DNA from: Sipunculus nudus
Taxonomy: Eukaryota; Annelida; Sipuncula; Golfingiida; Sipunculidae
Reading direction: 5' to 3'
NCBI GenBank assembly: GCA_026874595.1
Contig: CM049310.1
Span: 14,794,058 to 14,858,057, forward strand
DNA: 64,000 nucleotides
Shown here: one piece after another, positions 61,222 through 64,000 of the stretch
How positions within the stretch are numbered: position 1 is the first letter of the stretch
Layout: each line of letters begins with the position of its first letter
Program-made: the position numbers and the translations under genes
Notes under the pieces: generated by a model
Told to the model about the DNA's origin: nothing
The model's database searches: none
The model's input: only the letters and a program-made list of their open reading frames with translations

Positions 61222-62853
61222 TTATGCCCCTGCCACAAAGATATTAGCCTGATATTAGCCTGATTTTTGGTGTGTGGGCAGATGTAGACCAGTTACAGAT
61301 CGAGTTCGCGTTTCGTCCCGGTTGACCTACTTTTGACCGTTTTACGGCTCCTAAACATAGAAAATTTCATGAAAAATATGAAATTTCATGACAAATACAC
61401 ATGTACCAACTTTTTTTCGCAGTGCCTGCAGATATTGGCCTGATTTTTGGTGTGTGGACAGATATAGACCAGTTTCAGATCGAGTTTGCGTTTCGTCCCG
61501 GTTGACCTACTTTTGACCGTTTTATGGCTCCTAAACTTAGAAATTTTCATGAAAAATAGAAATATTCATGACAGATACACATGTACGGACTTTTTTAGCA
61601 ATGCCTGCAGATATTGGCCTGATTTTTGGTGTGTGAGCAGATATAGACCAGTTACAGAATGAGTTCGCGTTTCGTCCTGGTTGACCTACTTTTGACCGTT
61701 TTACGGCTCCTGAACATAGAAAATTTCATGAAAATATGAAATTTCATGACAAATACACATGTACGGACTTTTTTTCGCAGTGCCTGCAGATATTGGCCTG
61801 ATTTTTGGTGTGTGGACAGATATAGACCAGTTACAGATCGAGTTTGCGTTTCATCCCGGTTGACCTACTTTTGATCGTTTTATGGCTCCTAAACTTAGAA
61901 ATTTTCATGAAAAATAGAAATATTCATGACAGATACACATGTACGGACTTTTTTTCGCAGTGCCTGCAGATATTGGCCTGATTTTTGGTGTGTCAGCAGA
62001 TATGGACCAGTTACAGATGGAGGTTGCATTTCGTCCTGGTTGACCCACTTTTGACTGTTTTACGGCTCCTGAACATAGAAAATTTCATGTAAAATATATA
62101 TTTTCATGACAAATACACTTGTACAGACTTTTCTTCACAATACATGCAGATATTGGCCTGATTTTTGGTGTGTGGGCAGATAATGACCAGTTACAGATCA
62201 AGTTCACATTTTGTCCCAGTTAACCTATTTTTGACCGTTTGACGGTGCTCTAACATAGAAAATTTCATAAAAAGGTGCACATGTATGGACTTTTTTTCGC
62301 AGTGCCTGCAGATACAGGCCTGATTTTTGGTGTGTAGGCAGATAATGACCTGTACAGATTGAGTTCTTGTTTTGTCTCAGTTGACCTACTTTTGACCATT
62401 TGACTGCTCCTGAACATAGAAAGTTTCATGAAAAATATAAATTTTCATAACAAATGCATATGTATTGACTTTTTTTCCTCAATGCCTGCAGATACCACCC
62501 TGATTTTTTGTGTGGGCAGTTAATGGCAGTTACAGATCGAGTTTGCGTTTCATCCCGGTTGACCTACTTTTGATTGTTTTACGGCTCCTAAACAGAAAAT
62601 TTCACGAAAGACAGAAATTTTTATGGAAAATGCACATGTATGGACTTTTTTTCACAATGCCTGCATATACTGGCAGGATTTTTGGTGTGTTGCTTGATAA
62701 TGACCCGTTACAGATCAAGTTTGCATTTTTGCCCTTGTTGACCTACTTTTGACCATCTGACACCTCCTGAACTTAAAAAAAATTTCCAAATTTTACAAAT
62801 GTTTCTAATTTGCCCAAGGCGGGGGCATTCGTGTCGTTCCGACACATCTAGTC
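61222..62853 (+). repeat. 180-bp tandem array inserted in a Helitron-like unit
   Basis: About nine units: tgcctgcagatattggcctgatttttggtgtgtg, gttacagatcgagttcgcgtttcgtcccggttgacctacttttgaccg, acggctcctaaacatagaaaatttcatg. gatattgg recurs at 61431, 61610, 61789, 61969 and 62149. The edges atgcccctgcc (61227) and ggcgggggcat (62818) are inverted complements with one extra G. Left and right flanks are the two halves of one unit of the host element. Confidence 0.9.
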
Positions 62854-63638
62854 TTTAACATGCGATAACTCAACAACAGCATACTTCAGCATTCCCTAAT
62901 TCCCAGGGATGATTGGTACAAATTAGGTCTGCAGCCCTATTGAAATATAGACCTGTCAGAATTCCAGTATGGCCACCACAGCCCAATCGCTCATTTTTTT
63001 CCCCGCATGATAACTCAACAGCAATATACTTCAGCTTTTCCTAATTCCCTGGGATGATTAGGACATGAGGGCTCCGGACCTATTGAATTACACACCTGTT
63101 GGAATTCCAATATGGCTGGCTGCCATAGCCCAATTGCAGATTTTCAGGTAACATCTAAATACACCATTTCTCACTACTGGGCCCTCTGAGGACCATGATC
63201 CAATTACATCTAGTTTTAATATATTTTGTCATTTTACTGTAACTAGATGAAATGTATGCAATTATGTACATTTCAGATGTCTTTAAAATCATCTGTACCT
63301 AGGTACAGGGTAGAGTACATGTACCTAGGTACTCTAAAATATAATATACAGGTCTGTTCATGACCATCTCACAAGTACCTGTAACTAGGTATTGTCACAT
63401 ATACCTGGCCCAAACCCTGCTTTCTGGACAGCTGATTTAAATTCTATCAACTTATCAATGGTAATTTGGCAATGGTAACTGTTTCACAGTGATGTTGGAC
63501 TCAAATCTGGACTTTGACACAAGTCGGTTAGTCCATACTTGAGTCCACTTTTTTAAAGACTCTGACTTGGGGGCAAGGATTCGAGAAATCAGGGAGGGTC
63601 CACCCTGAGTCCAGTAGAAAAGAAAACTCTGTCATAAA

Positions 63639-63729
63639 TTAGGCCCAAAAAAAAATGTTCTGCTTCCAATTACGTAGAAATAGGGTCGGTCGGGAACCGG
63701 AAGCAGAACATTTATTTTTTTGGCCTTAT
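63639..63729. mobile_element. Small foldback repeat, about 90 bp
   Basis: Left arm 63639-63667 (taggccc, A-run, atgttctgcttcc) pairs with right arm 63699-63728 (ggaagcagaacat, T-run, ggcctta). The loop holds gggtcggtcgggaacc. Confidence 0.8.
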
Positions 63730-63939
63730 ATAAAGATTGTGCACATGGATGAACTATCAACAGAATTAAACAAAAAATAAGACCATACATACCAAGCTTT
63801 AGCTCTGCATCAAGTGGGTAAACATAATTAAACATTCAAATAAAGGGTACTTATAAACTAACATAAAAAAATTGCATAAATATCCTTTTTAAATTACTTT
63901 TAATAAGAAAATTTGTATTGGACTTGGGGTTGAGTTCCA

Positions 63940-64000
63940 AATGACTTGGACTTGAACCACTTGGGCTTGGACTCAAACCACTTGGGCTTGGGCTTGGACT
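63940..64000. repeat. Short tandem repeat at the window edge
   Basis: cttggactnnaaccacttgggcttggact repeats with a period of about 27 bases and runs off the right edge. Confidence 0.6.

Larger units (their letters stand above)
60327..63212 (-). mobile_element. Helitron-like element, sister of 29852-31556, interrupted twice
   Basis: On the minus strand it starts ctagatgtaattggatcatggtcctcagagggccc (63212 down) and ends cagcttgtcaagcgtggcCCTAA|T at 60327. Units match the 175-bp units of 29852-31556 (cataatcaacaacanncatacttcag, cagggatgattggtac, attccantatggccgccacagcccaat). Units are split at 60572 and about 61222 by other elements. Confidence 0.75.
59538..63425. mobile_element. Outer inverted arms rich in GGTACC around nested elements
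   Basis: Left arm 59538-59690 (ctttctggtagggctggggccaggtacctgtacctagttac) and right arm about 63290-63425 (gtacctgtaactaggtattgtcacatatacctggcccaaaccctgctttctgg) are inverted relatives, full of ggtacctgtacctagg. Between them are the Helitron-like copy 60327-63212 and its own insertions. A MITE-like outer element opened by later insertion is the simplest reading. Confidence 0.5.

Overview
The window is a piece of AT-rich animal nuclear DNA, most likely from a bivalve mollusc. That assignment is an inference. It rests on metazoan gene content with GT-AG introns, on the very high density of small repeats carrying internal tandem arrays (a style typical of bivalve genomes), and on tRNA-headed SINEs. 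No bacterial operon, phage or organelle signal is present.

Three protein genes can be read exon by exon. (1) Plus strand, 4720-25209: the C-terminal half of dipeptidyl peptidase 2 (DPP7, family S28), seven exons. The N-terminal half, including the catalytic serine, lies beyond the left edge or was not found. Two poly(A) signals follow at 26881 and 27016. (2) Minus strand, 47599 down to 28107: a complete METTL13 (eEF1A lysine and N-terminal methyltransferase), 13 coding exons, 678 residues, all splice phases consistent. DPP7 and METTL13 are tail to tail. (3) Plus strand, 57667-57714: a short first coding exon resembling the start of GOLGA2/GM130; the rest lies past the right edge.

The genes occupy under 5% of the window. 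Most of the rest is repeats, in introns and between genes. The dominant class is Helitron-like non-autonomous elements built to one plan: a 5' terminus ACAAG plus a small palindrome plus TAATG, internal tandem modules of 130-341 bp, a 3' GC-rich stretch, a terminal hairpin and CTAA. Copies lie at about 3242-4592, 5049-7950, 10780-12650, 15826-18338, 20036-21140, 22520-23275, 28925-29815, 29852-31556, 41873-44408, 49307-51862, 52250-54912 and 60327-63212. A perfect 12-bp palindrome, GGTGGCGCCACC, recurs in the modules of several families that otherwise look unrelated. I count 14 perfect copies plus many one- or two-base variants; this is the most intriguing signal in the window.

Other repeats are a 38-bp satellite of about 57 copies (12724-14915) in a DPP7 intron, a TTAA-flanked MITE family in three copies, a 460-bp foldback element inserted in one of those MITE copies, a probable solo LTR (34081-34651), several tRNA-derived SINEs, a (TA)n palindrome, and a multi-level nested insertion at 59.5-63.4 kb. 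I saw no transposase, reverse transcriptase or helicase reading frame, so every mobile element here looks non-autonomous. The genes are unrelated housekeeping functions (lysosomal/secretory peptidase, eEF1A methylation, Golgi tethering) and I see no functional link among them.
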